DNA from: Firmicutes bacterium UBA4996 | Lineage (GTDB): Bacteria > Bacillota > Limnochordia > Darwinibacteriales > Darwinibacteriaceae | NCBI GenBank assembly: GCA_002396805.1 | Contig: DGYW01000025.1 | Span: 1 to 12,652 of the forward strand | Direction of reading: 5' to 3' | Length of the DNA stretch: 12,652 nt | Shown here: piece after piece, positions 1 through 6,874 of the stretch | Position numbering within the stretch: position 1 is the first letter of the stretch | How the letters are laid out: each line of letters starts with the position of its first letter | Translations under genes and position numbers: made by a program | The notes under the pieces: model-generated | What the model saw: the letters and a program-made list of their open reading frames with translations, nothing else | What the model was told of the DNA's origin: nothing | The model's database searches: none

Positions 1-820
1 CCTGTGTCTTATCAAATATCTTATGCTTAATGGCTTTGTTAGAAGAAACTTGATTTAGGAGCTTTTGCCTACCACTAATGTTCACGTAGTTATTGCCGAT
101 TTCACCTGCAATACCTTGAGACCCCGAAAAGAGTTTACCATTCAAGATCATTCCCGCTCCTATTCCTTCATCTACCAGAATATAAATCAGGTTTTTCGTA
201 TCATTTGACTCTCCATATATGTACTCATACTTGGTCAGTGCTAGTGTATTGTGAACTAAAGATACGGGAATATCGCATTGTTCGTTAATGTACTGGCAGA
301 TTGGAAGACCTACAAGGAAGCTTTCTCCGTGAATAATAATATCAGTATGCATATCAATGATTCCGGGAACGGCCAGGCTAACATGGGAAAAGTCATTCTT
401 TTCTCTTAGATTAATAATCTCGTTTGTAATAGCGGTTAGGCCTGAAAGCGGTTTAATGTCCTTAGGAAGGACTAATTGGGTTGTGTACTTTTGTTCAGCA
501 GCGTAATTGATGACACTAAAGCTACAGGACTCTTTGTAAACACTGATTCCTAATACACAGCCACCATCGCTGTTGATAGAAAAGTACTTAGCCGGTCGCC
601 CGGTTCGAGCGATTCCATCCGGTCTAAATCCGGGTTCGAGTTCAATAATGAGCTGTTCTTGTTTAAGTTCGTCCAGAATCGACAAGATTGTCGCCGGCGT
701 GAGTCCGGTCAACTGACTTAGTTCAGGTTGGGAAATATACTCATAACTGCGGACAAACTCAAAAATGGCTTTTTTGTTGAGTTCTTTTAGAGTCTTTGCA
801 TCGCCAGTGATGTAACTCAT
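1..820 (-). CDS. ROK-family transcriptional repressor, N-terminal part (runs off left edge)
   Basis: Translating the minus strand from ATG at 820 gives 273 residues without a stop up to the window edge. The start is supported by an AAGGGGTGG Shine-Dalgarno sequence (826-834) five bases upstream. Residues about 12-60 form a winged helix-turn-helix (LSQLTGLTPATILSILDEL region), with the wing ending in GRPAKYFSIN at 74-83, as in NagC/XylR-type ROK regulators. The ROK sugar-binding fold follows: VPGIID at 151-156 and the ROK signature starting GIGAGMILNGKLFSG at 219-233. The kinase catalytic Asp is replaced (HNTLA at 190-194 where kinases have NDAN), so it should be a regulator and not a kinase. 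The usual GEIGH is GEIGN (H to N at 243) and the CxCGxxGC zinc motif that normally follows is absent. It is divergent to the transporter/GH20 operon, which makes it the likely local repressor, induced by an imported sugar. About 100 C-terminal residues are expected to lie outside the window. Confidence 0.9.
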   Translation of the reverse strand, partial: MSYITGDAKTLKELNKKAIFEFVRSYEYISQPELSQLTGLTPATILSILDELKQEQLIIELEPGFRPDGIARTGRPAKYFSINSDGGCVLGISVYKESCSFSVINYAAEQKYTTQLVLPKDIKPLSGLTAITNEIINLREKNDFSHVSLAVPGIIDMHTDIIIHGESFLVGLPICQYINEQCDIPVSLVHNTLALTKYEYIYGESNDTKNLIYILVDEGIGAGMILNGKLFSGSQGIAGEIGNNYVNISGRQKLLNQVSSNKAIKHKIFDKTQ

Positions 821-852
821 TTTGTCCACCCCTTTATTTATCGTTTAAAAAA

Positions 853-881
853 ATTATATCAGCTTCCGTGTTGCAAATCAA
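853..881 (-). promoter_or_regulatory. Probable sigma-70/sigA promoter of the ROK gene
   Basis: On the minus strand a TTGATT -35 element (881-876) and a perfect TATAAT -10 element (858-853) are separated by 17 bases. A start near 846 would leave a leader of about 25 bases carrying the AAGGGGTGG ribosome binding site of the ROK gene. Seen directly as sequence matches; activity is inferred. Confidence 0.65.
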
Positions 882-883
882 CA
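869..883. promoter_or_regulatory. Inverted repeat TGTTG-N5-CAACA over the ROK -35 box (candidate operator)
   Basis: Two perfect 5-base arms with a 5-base centre (CAAAT) overlap the -35 hexamer of the ROK promoter. A repressor bound here would block RNA polymerase, so autoregulation is possible. Just next to it, 885-894 is a 10-base perfect palindrome (GATTTAAATC). Both are short enough to arise by chance in AT-rich DNA. Confidence 0.3.
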
Positions 884-965
884 AGATTTAAATCATATTT
901 CAATGTAAATGGGCATCTGTCGTGATTTATACGAAAATTATGCGGATATACTGCAATACTTTTTT

Positions 966-983
966 TATTTTCTAAAACAAATA
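966..983. promoter_or_regulatory. AT-rich inverted repeat TATTT-N8-AAATA next to the operon -35 box (candidate operator)
   Basis: Five-base arms flank TCTAAAAC and end two bases before the TTGACA of the operon promoter. AT-rich dyads of this kind are typical ROK operators (NagC/XylR class), and the position suits repression. The arms are short and the region is AT-rich, so this is a candidate only. Confidence 0.25.
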
Positions 984-985
984 GG

Positions 986-1014
986 TTGACAGGTTGCGAC
1001 GAATTTTGTATCCT
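986..1014 (+). promoter_or_regulatory. Probable promoter of the transporter/GH20 operon
   Basis: A perfect TTGACA -35 (986-991) is followed after 17 bases by TATCCT (1009-1014), a 4/6 match to TATAAT. The predicted start near 1021 leaves a leader of about 20 bases, just enough for the AAAGGTGGG ribosome binding site before ATG 1041. The strong -35 with a weak -10 is in keeping with a regulated promoter. Confidence 0.55.
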
Positions 1015-1040
1015 TGTAATAGAAAAAGGTGGGAATGTTG

Positions 1041-2084
1041 ATGCTAACTGAAACAAGAAAACAGAAGTTAAAGTTTATACTTGGAAAATTGGGTAAGGCT
1101 TTGTTTACTATTTGGCTAGTAACTACATTAATCTTCTTTCTTATAAGATTAATGCCATCTAATCCAGTAGATGTTTATGTGCAACAGCTCATAACCAACT
1201 ATGGATTTTCTATGGAAGAGGCAAGAGCAAGGGCCTCCACTATTTTCTCTATTGACTTAGAGGCCTCTTTGTTTTCCCAGTACATATCTTACCTTGGAGG
1301 TCTATTGAGAGGGGATCTTGGAGAGTCCATTCTGTCTCCTGGCGTGAAGGTAACAGATATTATACTGAAGAGGTTGCCTTGGACGCTTTTCACAGTAGGG
1401 TTAGGGCTCTTGATTAGTTTCGTCATCGGAACCATTCTCGGTGCAATTATGGCTTTCCGCCGAGACCGATGGTATGAACCAGTTATTACAGGTGTAGCAT
1501 CGGTTATGGGCTCGATTCCGGATTTTATTATTGCTATCTTCTTAATCTTGGCATTTGGGGTAATTCAATGGGGTTCACAAACGTCTTCGTTAGTGTCTAT
1601 CCAATACTTGCGAGGAACATTTACCCCTGGAATAACTCCTGGGTTTTCCTGGGAATTTGCCAAGGATATTCTCCTACACGGTGCGCTTCCGATTTTGACC
1701 TATGTCATCGCTCAGGTGGGAACATGGATTTTGCTCATGAAAGGTAGTACTATAGCAACTTTGAATCAAGACTACGTGCAACTGGCCACTGCTAGAGGTA
1801 TACCCTCTCGACGAATTCTCTACAGATACATCGGACGGAATGCGATGCTGCCAATTGCTACGGAATTGGCTATTAAAATAGGTTTTATTCTTGGTGGTTC
1901 ACTCATTATTGAACAGCTTTTCGTGTATCAAGGCTTAGGTCTAGAACTCTTGAATGCTGTTCATGCCCGTGACTATACATTAATGCAAGGAATATTTTTG
2001 GTACTAACCACCGCGATTGTACTTTCAAATTTGTTTGCTGAATATCTCTACGGCGTATTGGATCCACGAGTAAGTAAGGAGTGA
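1041..2084 (+). CDS. ABC transporter permease, DppB/OppB type
   Basis: Inner-membrane channel subunit of a Dpp/Opp-class ABC importer. About six membrane segments are visible (roughly residues 17-37, 116-138, 149-175, 212-233, 275-295 and 316-338). The EAA loop that contacts the ATPase lies near 244-271 (DYVQLATARGIPSRRIL...). The protein ends in LDPRV, the normal C-terminus of this family. Length, 347 residues, is usual. ATG 1041 is chosen because the AAAGGTGGG ribosome binding site (about 1025-1033) lies seven bases upstream; GTG 1029 and ATG 1035 are in frame but overlap that site. The next permease starts five bases after the stop, so the two are translated together. Family names imply peptides, but the same family carries oligosaccharides in Thermotoga and archaea, and the linked GH20 genes favour sugar here. 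Confidence 0.93.
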   Translation: MLTETRKQKLKFILGKLGKALFTIWLVTTLIFFLIRLMPSNPVDVYVQQLITNYGFSMEEARARASTIFSIDLEASLFSQYISYLGGLLRGDLGESILSPGVKVTDIILKRLPWTLFTVGLGLLISFVIGTILGAIMAFRRDRWYEPVITGVASVMGSIPDFIIAIFLILAFGVIQWGSQTSSLVSIQYLRGTFTPGITPGFSWEFAKDILLHGALPILTYVIAQVGTWILLMKGSTIATLNQDYVQLATARGIPSRRILYRYIGRNAMLPIATELAIKIGFILGGSLIIEQLFVYQGLGLELLNAVHARDYTLMQGIFLVLTTAIVLSNLFAEYLYGVLDPRVSKE

Positions 2085-2089
2085 TAAAT

Positions 2090-2980
2090 ATGGCAGTAGC
2101 TGAAAAGCGGCTGGGCTCTAGCGAGAAGTTGAAGCGAAACCTAGAGTTCCTGTGGAGGGCGCTAACCCGTGACAAGATGGGATTCGTAGGTGTAGTTATT
2201 CTTCTTGCAATTGTACTAATGTCACTAGTAGCTCCTTATCTTTTTCCTATGGATACTCGGGCTAATCCCATGGCAATATTTCAAGGTCCATCATCGGAGC
2301 ACTGGTTGGGTACCGATAACATGGGCCGAGACGTTTGGGCTCAAGTAGCTAATGGTGGACGAGATATTCTTTTGATGGCAACATTGACGGCGTTAATCTC
2401 TGTCTTGCTAGGATTGACCTTAGGAGCCTTGTCTGCTCTAATAGGGGGAACATTTGATCATGTAATGGTTTTTCTTGCTGATGTTTGGCTCACGATCCCA
2501 CGGTTCCCACTCTTGGTTGTAATGTCTGGTTTTTTCCGCCTTAATAACTTGACTTTTGCTTTGGTACTAGCATTTTTGTCTTGGGCAGGTCTATTCAGAG
2601 GTGTTCGGGCCGAGGTTTTGTCCTTGAGAAAAAGAGAATATATTGAGGCCGCTTTTATGCTGGATCTAGGTTTGCCTCATATTATTTTCCGGGAAATTCT
2701 TCCCAATATGATGGCTTTTATCTCTGTGAATTTTACGCTGATGATGCGCAACTCGATTTATTCCCACGTTGGACTTGTCTTCTTAGGACTCCTACCTTTG
2801 GAGCGAAACTGGGGAGTTATGATTAACATTGCCTGGACACAAGGCGCGTTGTTTTTCTCGGACGCCATATGGTTCATTCTGGCTCCTACAATTGCCATCG
2901 CTCTACTAATCTTAGGTTTAGTTTGGACTAATCGAGTCTTAGAAGAATTATTCAACCCAACATTAAGGTCAGGTGTTTAA
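2090..2980 (+). CDS. ABC transporter permease, DppC/OppC type
   Basis: Second channel subunit, expected to pair with the upstream DppB-type permease. The N-terminal half has the family signature HWLGTDNMGRDV at residues 71-82, after the first membrane helix (about 31-52). The EAA loop is at about 184-206 (EYIEAAFMLDLGLPHIIF...), and further membrane helices lie near 93-120, 126-148, 155-170, 208-235 and 258-280. At 296 residues it is of normal length. ATG 2090 is preferred to GTG 2081: AAGGAG at 2076-2081 sits eight bases upstream of the ATG and overlaps the end of the preceding gene. The stop at 2978-2980 abuts the start of the first ATPase gene, so the subunits are likely made by coupled translation. 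Confidence 0.93.
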   Translation: MAVAEKRLGSSEKLKRNLEFLWRALTRDKMGFVGVVILLAIVLMSLVAPYLFPMDTRANPMAIFQGPSSEHWLGTDNMGRDVWAQVANGGRDILLMATLTALISVLLGLTLGALSALIGGTFDHVMVFLADVWLTIPRFPLLVVMSGFFRLNNLTFALVLAFLSWAGLFRGVRAEVLSLRKREYIEAAFMLDLGLPHIIFREILPNMMAFISVNFTLMMRNSIYSHVGLVFLGLLPLERNWGVMINIAWTQGALFFSDAIWFILAPTIAIALLILGLVWTNRVLEELFNPTLRSGV

Positions 2981-2981
2981 G

Positions 2982-4010
2982 GTGCAAACAAGTGTAGCCA
3001 AACAAGAGCGTCCTTTGCGACTAAGAGTATCAAATCTATCCATAACCTATAAGACGCATCGAGGAATACTCCATGCAGTGCGTAATGCCAGTTTTGAGGC
3101 TTGGGAGAAGGAAAGTCTGGTGTTCATTGGTGAATCTGGATGCGGAAAAACGACGTTGTGTACATCCTTAGTAGGTATGCAGCCGGTCAATGCTACCCCT
3201 ATTGGCGGTACTGTAAAGTATTTTGGGGAGGATCGGGAATATAGCATTCTGGAAATGTCCGATAAGCAATTGGCCAAGATTCGCTGGAAGGACATTGCAA
3301 TGATGTTTCAGGCCTCCCAGAACGCATTTAATCCAGTTATTTTGATGAAAGAGCATTTTATCGATACAGCCCAATCTCATCTAGTAGGCCAATCACGTAA
3401 GGCTATTCTAGACAAGTCTCGAAAGTTGCTCGAACTAGTCCGATTAGATGCTGACAGAGTCTTGAACTCATATCCTCATGAGCTTTCTGGAGGTATGAAG
3501 CAACGGGCCTTATTAGCCTTAAGCTTCCTGTTAGACCCAAAGGTAATTATTTTTGATGAGCCCACTACTGCTCTGGATGTACTAACACAGCGTTACATAA
3601 TTGACATTTTGCGCGATCTGCGTGATAAGTTCTCCTTCTGCATGTTATTTATCACTCACGACCTGTCTGTAGCCGCAGAATTAGCAGATACAGTGGTTAC
3701 AATGTACGCGGGGCAAATTGTGGAGAAAGCGCCTGTCGGGGAAATCTTTAGTAATCCTAAACATCCATATACCGCGGGGTTGATTCAGGCGGTACCGACT
3801 CTCTCTAGTACTCACGAAGATCTAAAGTCCATTCCCGGAAGCACACCCGATTTGGTGGACATGGCTGCTGGTTGTCAGTTTGCTCCTCGTTGCAAGTTTG
3901 CAACCGCGCTCTGTTTGAAGGAAGAACCACAGCTTGTAGAGGTAGGTCCTAACCATGTAACAGCTTGCCATCATCATGAGTACATCCCTCCTATAGTAAA
4001 GAAAGGGTGA
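2982..4010 (+). CDS. ABC transporter ATPase, DppD/OppD type
   Basis: Cytoplasmic ATP-hydrolysing subunit. Numbering from GTG 2982 (342 residues): Walker A GESGCGKTT at 50-58, Q-loop in MMFQASQNAFNPV near 107-119, ABC signature LSGGMKQR at 168-175, Walker B with catalytic Glu VIIFDEP at 188-194, H-loop His226. The C-terminal oligopeptide/sugar-transporter extension has HPYTAGL followed by four cysteines (298, 304, 311, 329), the pattern known in DppD/OppD-class ATPases as a possible Fe-S or metal site. GTG 2982 has AGGTG six bases upstream; GTG 2973, three codons earlier and overlapping the previous gene, is the alternative. All ATPase motifs are intact, so the site appears active. Confidence 0.93.
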   Translation: MQTSVAKQERPLRLRVSNLSITYKTHRGILHAVRNASFEAWEKESLVFIGESGCGKTTLCTSLVGMQPVNATPIGGTVKYFGEDREYSILEMSDKQLAKIRWKDIAMMFQASQNAFNPVILMKEHFIDTAQSHLVGQSRKAILDKSRKLLELVRLDADRVLNSYPHELSGGMKQRALLALSFLLDPKVIIFDEPTTALDVLTQRYIIDILRDLRDKFSFCMLFITHDLSVAAELADTVVTMYAGQIVEKAPVGEIFSNPKHPYTAGLIQAVPTLSSTHEDLKSIPGSTPDLVDMAAGCQFAPRCKFATALCLKEEPQLVEVGPNHVTACHHHEYIPPIVKKG

Positions 4011-4014
4011 AACG

Positions 4015-5007
4015 ATGAGCAGCGAATTGTGTAGAGTAAATAATTTAACCAGAGTTTTTAATAAAGGTGCGCGTGATGTAGTTGTTCTGAACGGACTGAA
4101 CTTTTCAATCAATGAGGGTGAGACCTTTTGTGTTGTAGGTGAATCTGGTTGCGGGAAATCAACGACCGGTCGGATCCTCGCAGGACTACTTCAGCCTACA
4201 GCGGGTGATGTATGGTTTAGGGGAGTAAACTTGGCCGAAAGGAGTAAGAAACAGGTAAAGGCGTTCCGCAAGGAGGTCCAGATGATTCACCAAGATCCAT
4301 ATGCTTCCTTGAATCCGACGCGAAGGATCTTCGATATCTTGTCTTATCCCTTACTTCGTCATCGGAGGGGTATGGATTATGGGGAGTTATTGGAATCAGT
4401 CTCTGATCTACTGACTAAAGTGGGACTTACTCCTGTTGAGGATTTTCTTGACAAGTATCCACATCAACTCTCCGGCGGACAAAGGCAACGTGTTTCTATC
4501 GCCAGAGCCTTGACGGTAGATCCAAAGTTCATTGTCGTTGATGAAGCAACATCAATGATTGATACATCTCTAAAAATTAGCCTGTTGGACACTTTGACTA
4601 AACTTCAGACGGAGTTGGGTGTCACCTACTTTTTTATCACACATGATTTAGCCTTGGCCAAGCACTTCGCGTGGAATGGGCGGATTGCTGTAATGTACTT
4701 GGGCGAAATCGTAGAATTGGCCAGTGCGCAACACCTTATTCAGGCCCCTCAGCATCCGTATACCAAGGCCCTATTGTCGGCTCTACCGGAAGCTGATCCC
4801 CAGGTTACAAGAACGAAGAAACGTTTTGAGCTGACAGGACATGAAATCCCGTCATTGGATAATTTGCCTACAGGTTGTAAATTCCATCCCAGATGTCCTT
4901 GGAACGTTAAAGGTCTATGTGGAGTAAATGCCCCAAGCTTACAATCATTTAATGGTTCGTGTAGTGTTGCTTGTCACGTTGTCCACGGGGAAAGCCATAA
5001 GAATTAA
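4015..5007 (+). CDS. ABC transporter ATPase, DppF/OppF type
   Basis: Second ATPase, expected to form a heterodimer with the DppD-type protein. Walker A GESGCGKST at 42-50, Q93 in the Q-loop, signature LSGGQRQR at 152-159, Walker B FIVVDE at 172-177, H-loop His210, then HPYTKALL and a cysteine-containing tail (288, 294, 302, 316, 320). After the catalytic Glu the usual PTSALD is ATSMID (178-183), so the D-loop differs from the SALD form while the catalytic residues remain. Similar SMID loops are, to my recollection, found in the sugar-transporting branch of the family. Length 330 is normal. The start ATG 4015 is four bases after the previous stop and is served by AAAGGGTG. Confidence 0.93.
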   Translation: MSSELCRVNNLTRVFNKGARDVVVLNGLNFSINEGETFCVVGESGCGKSTTGRILAGLLQPTAGDVWFRGVNLAERSKKQVKAFRKEVQMIHQDPYASLNPTRRIFDILSYPLLRHRRGMDYGELLESVSDLLTKVGLTPVEDFLDKYPHQLSGGQRQRVSIARALTVDPKFIVVDEATSMIDTSLKISLLDTLTKLQTELGVTYFFITHDLALAKHFAWNGRIAVMYLGEIVELASAQHLIQAPQHPYTKALLSALPEADPQVTRTKKRFELTGHEIPSLDNLPTGCKFHPRCPWNVKGLCGVNAPSLQSFNGSCSVACHVVHGESHKN

Positions 5008-5016
5008 GGGAGGTGA
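5008..5016 (+). promoter_or_regulatory. Orphan Shine-Dalgarno sequence GGGAGGTGA
   Basis: A near-perfect ribosome binding site lies right after the stop of the second ATPase gene, but no ATG, GTG or TTG opens a reading frame at a usable distance; GTG 5013 is followed one codon later by TAG. The real start of the next gene is 67 bases further on with its own site. It may be a remnant, or a ribosome standby site. Confidence 0.4.
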
Positions 5017-5082
5017 GTTAGCGAGGTTCGACAATCGATTCTAGAAGGTATGAGAGAACAGACTATCTTTGGAGGTGTAGTA

Positions 5083-6798
5083 GTGAAAAAACCAGTATTG
5101 CGAACAATTTTGGCTGTTACACTTATTTTACTCGTCAGTGGTGTGTCGGTTGTGTTAGCGGAAAGCATATTTTCAGGAGGATGGCCATACTCAGTACCCC
5201 CTACAGGACATTTTAATATGTTTGTGGCTAATGGAATCAACATAAAGTTCTTCAGAGATCTGCATCAGTTGCCAATGGCTTTTTATCTTTGGGCTGATAA
5301 TAGCTATGAAGGCTATTTAGCCACTGATTGGACAGTTGACCTCGAAAACAATCGCTTTCAAGTCGACTTGAGAGAGAACGCTCTTTGGCTCAATGGTGAT
5401 AGTTTTACTGCAAAAGACGTCTGGACTACCTTTATGATACATCGTCTAATAGGAAGTCCGGTTTGGGATTACTTAGAAGATGTGGAAATAGTGAATGACT
5501 ATCAAGTATGGTTTCACATGAAACTACCTTCTTCACTCGTTCAAAGAATGATCTTAAGGGAAAATATAGTGGATTACGCTACATATGGCAAGTTTGCTGA
5601 TCAGGTAGCGGAGCTTGTAACGAAGGGGGTAGAGCGGAATTCTTCAGAGTGGAGCTCTCTCGCTGCAGATTTTAATCAATTCCGGCCTACTCTTGTGAAT
5701 GCCACTGGTCCGTACTATTTGGATCCACAGAGGGTGTACGCTTCTAGAATTGAGTTATGGAAGAATGAGAACTCTTACCTAGCAGATGCGGTTCACTTCG
5801 ATAAAATCTATGTCTACAATGGGGACGTTCCAGAGTTAACCCCGTTGGTTCTAAATAATCAAATCGACTACTTAACGCACATATTCCCAGCAGGTACCAA
5901 CGCTGCTTTTCACGCTAAGGGAGTAGAATTTGTGCAGACCCCTGGCATGGACGGACTGGCCATTTACTTTAATCACAAACATTCCGAGTTGGGACGTCTT
6001 GAAGTGAGGAAAGCAATCACTTATGCTATCAACCGAGACGAAGTGGGTGCGCTTGCTCTACCAGGAGTAACACAAGGTGTGCAGGTTGTCAGCGGGTTAG
6101 GGGAGTCATTATTAAGCGGATGGGTTGATGATCCCAGTGACTTAATCGCCTATGAATATGATACGGATAAGGCAACAGCTCTGTTAGAAAGTGTTGGGTT
6201 TGTAAAGAAAAGAAACATCTGGTACAAGCCTAACGGAGATCGTTTTGAGCTAACGCTGCAAGCGCCGGTATCTTGGTCTGATGCAGCCGTAGCGGCTGAG
6301 AATATTGCTGATCAGCTGACAGCCTTTGGAATAAAAACCACCTTTACGGGAATCGAGGCTTCACAACGTGAACCAAACATAAACAGTGGTGCCTTCGAAA
6401 TGGCTTTGTCTTTCTGGGGTACCGGAAAACCACATCCGCGCTATGCTTTTGAAGGGCCACTATTGTACTCAAATATTCGAGCCCAGGGTCCTGGTATTGG
6501 CTTTGATATCGAGCAATCTACTAGCCGCGGTAAAGTAAACTTTGAGGAGTTAATTCTCAAGTCGGCTGAGGGCTGGGATATTGAAACGCAGAAGAGTATG
6601 ATCTCAACCTTGGTATATGCTTTTAACGAGACCTTGCCGGTATTGCCAATCTACACAAAATCTCCTAAGAACGTAACCGGTATGGGAATTCGCTCGGAGT
6701 GGCCGGACTTTTCAGATCCCATTTTTCAGAACTCCCCTGGCGATGATAACTTTGCAGTAATCTCCATATTGCGTGGAACACTAAAGCCTTTGAAGTAA
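5083..6798 (+). CDS. Extracytoplasmic solute-binding protein, family 5 (DppA/OppA type), probable oligosaccharide binder
   Basis: Captures the substrate outside the membrane and delivers it to the adjacent permeases. From GTG 5083 the protein is 571 residues and begins with a clean signal peptide: basic MKKPVLR, a hydrophobic core to about residue 22, and a likely cleavage after VLA at 24-26. There is no cysteine at the cleavage point, so it should be a soluble periplasmic or surface protein and not a lipoprotein. The body shows SBP family 5 features: LATDWTVD and FQVDLRENALWLNGDSFTAKDV near the N-terminus, and RKAITYAINRDEV in the middle. GTG 5083 is preferred to ATG 5050 because GGAGGTG (5071-5077) lies five bases upstream and the signal peptide then begins properly. 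Being the last transporter gene, next to the GH20 pair, it probably binds amino-sugar oligosaccharides; peptides cannot be excluded. Confidence 0.9.
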   Translation: MKKPVLRTILAVTLILLVSGVSVVLAESIFSGGWPYSVPPTGHFNMFVANGINIKFFRDLHQLPMAFYLWADNSYEGYLATDWTVDLENNRFQVDLRENALWLNGDSFTAKDVWTTFMIHRLIGSPVWDYLEDVEIVNDYQVWFHMKLPSSLVQRMILRENIVDYATYGKFADQVAELVTKGVERNSSEWSSLAADFNQFRPTLVNATGPYYLDPQRVYASRIELWKNENSYLADAVHFDKIYVYNGDVPELTPLVLNNQIDYLTHIFPAGTNAAFHAKGVEFVQTPGMDGLAIYFNHKHSELGRLEVRKAITYAINRDEVGALALPGVTQGVQVVSGLGESLLSGWVDDPSDLIAYEYDTDKATALLESVGFVKKRNIWYKPNGDRFELTLQAPVSWSDAAVAAENIADQLTAFGIKTTFTGIEASQREPNINSGAFEMALSFWGTGKPHPRYAFEGPLLYSNIRAQGPGIGFDIEQSTSRGKVNFEELILKSAEGWDIETQKSMISTLVYAFNETLPVLPIYTKSPKNVTGMGIRSEWPDFSDPIFQNSPGDDNFAVISILRGTLKPLK

Positions 6799-6816
6799 TC
6801 AGGAATTAGGTTTGGT

Positions 6817-6842
6817 GAGCCTCCTTTGAAAAAGGGAGGCTC
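6817..6842 (+). terminator. Stem-loop with GAAA tetraloop after the binding-protein gene (leaky terminator or mRNA stabiliser)
   Basis: GAGCCTCC (6817-6824) pairs with GGAGGCTC (6835-6842). The stem extends by one G-T wobble and two A-T pairs to 11 pairs, closed by a GAAA tetraloop (6828-6831). The downstream bases TCTAGTATTG contain no T run, so efficient intrinsic termination is unlikely. Hairpins behind binding-protein genes commonly protect the upstream mRNA and lower downstream expression. Confidence 0.6.
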
Positions 6843-6853
6843 TAGTATTGAGT

Positions 6854-6874
6854 AAGGAAGTGAATATGTAGTTG
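6854..6874 (+). promoter_or_regulatory. Start region of the first GH20 gene: AUG-UAG, then UUG
   Basis: AAGGAAG (6854-6860) is ideally spaced (five bases) for ATG 6866, but that ATG is followed directly by TAG (6869-6871) and then by the in-frame TTG 6872 and TTG 6875. Translation therefore most likely starts at UUG 6872, or re-starts there after a two-codon start-stop unit. A point mutation or base-call error in the TAG is the other reading. Confidence 0.5.

Noticed and set aside
1029..1040. Earlier starts for the first permease (GTG 1029, ATG 1035)
   Set aside because: They overlap the AAAGGTGGG ribosome binding site that is correctly spaced for ATG 1041.
3047..3380. Minus-strand open frames opposite the DppD-type ATPase gene
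   Set aside because: They mirror a gene with intact Walker and signature motifs and have no features of their own.
5034..5040. Palindromic ATCGAT bases as an operator or recombination site
   Set aside because: Only a 6-8 base palindrome, expected by chance, with no second copy or promoter nearby.
5050..5082. ATG 5050 as the start of the binding protein
   Set aside because: It would add 11 residues before a complete signal peptide; AGAAGG is only a base away, whereas GGAGGTG is well placed for GTG 5083.
6817..6860. Calling the hairpin a full intrinsic terminator that ends the operon
   Set aside because: There is no T run after the stem, and the downstream genes are functionally related, in the same direction and without an evident promoter of their own.
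6866..6871. TAG read as pyrrolysine or another amino acid
   Set aside because: One codon at the extreme start, with a usable TTG right after it, is too little to claim recoding; kept only as a possibility in the findings.
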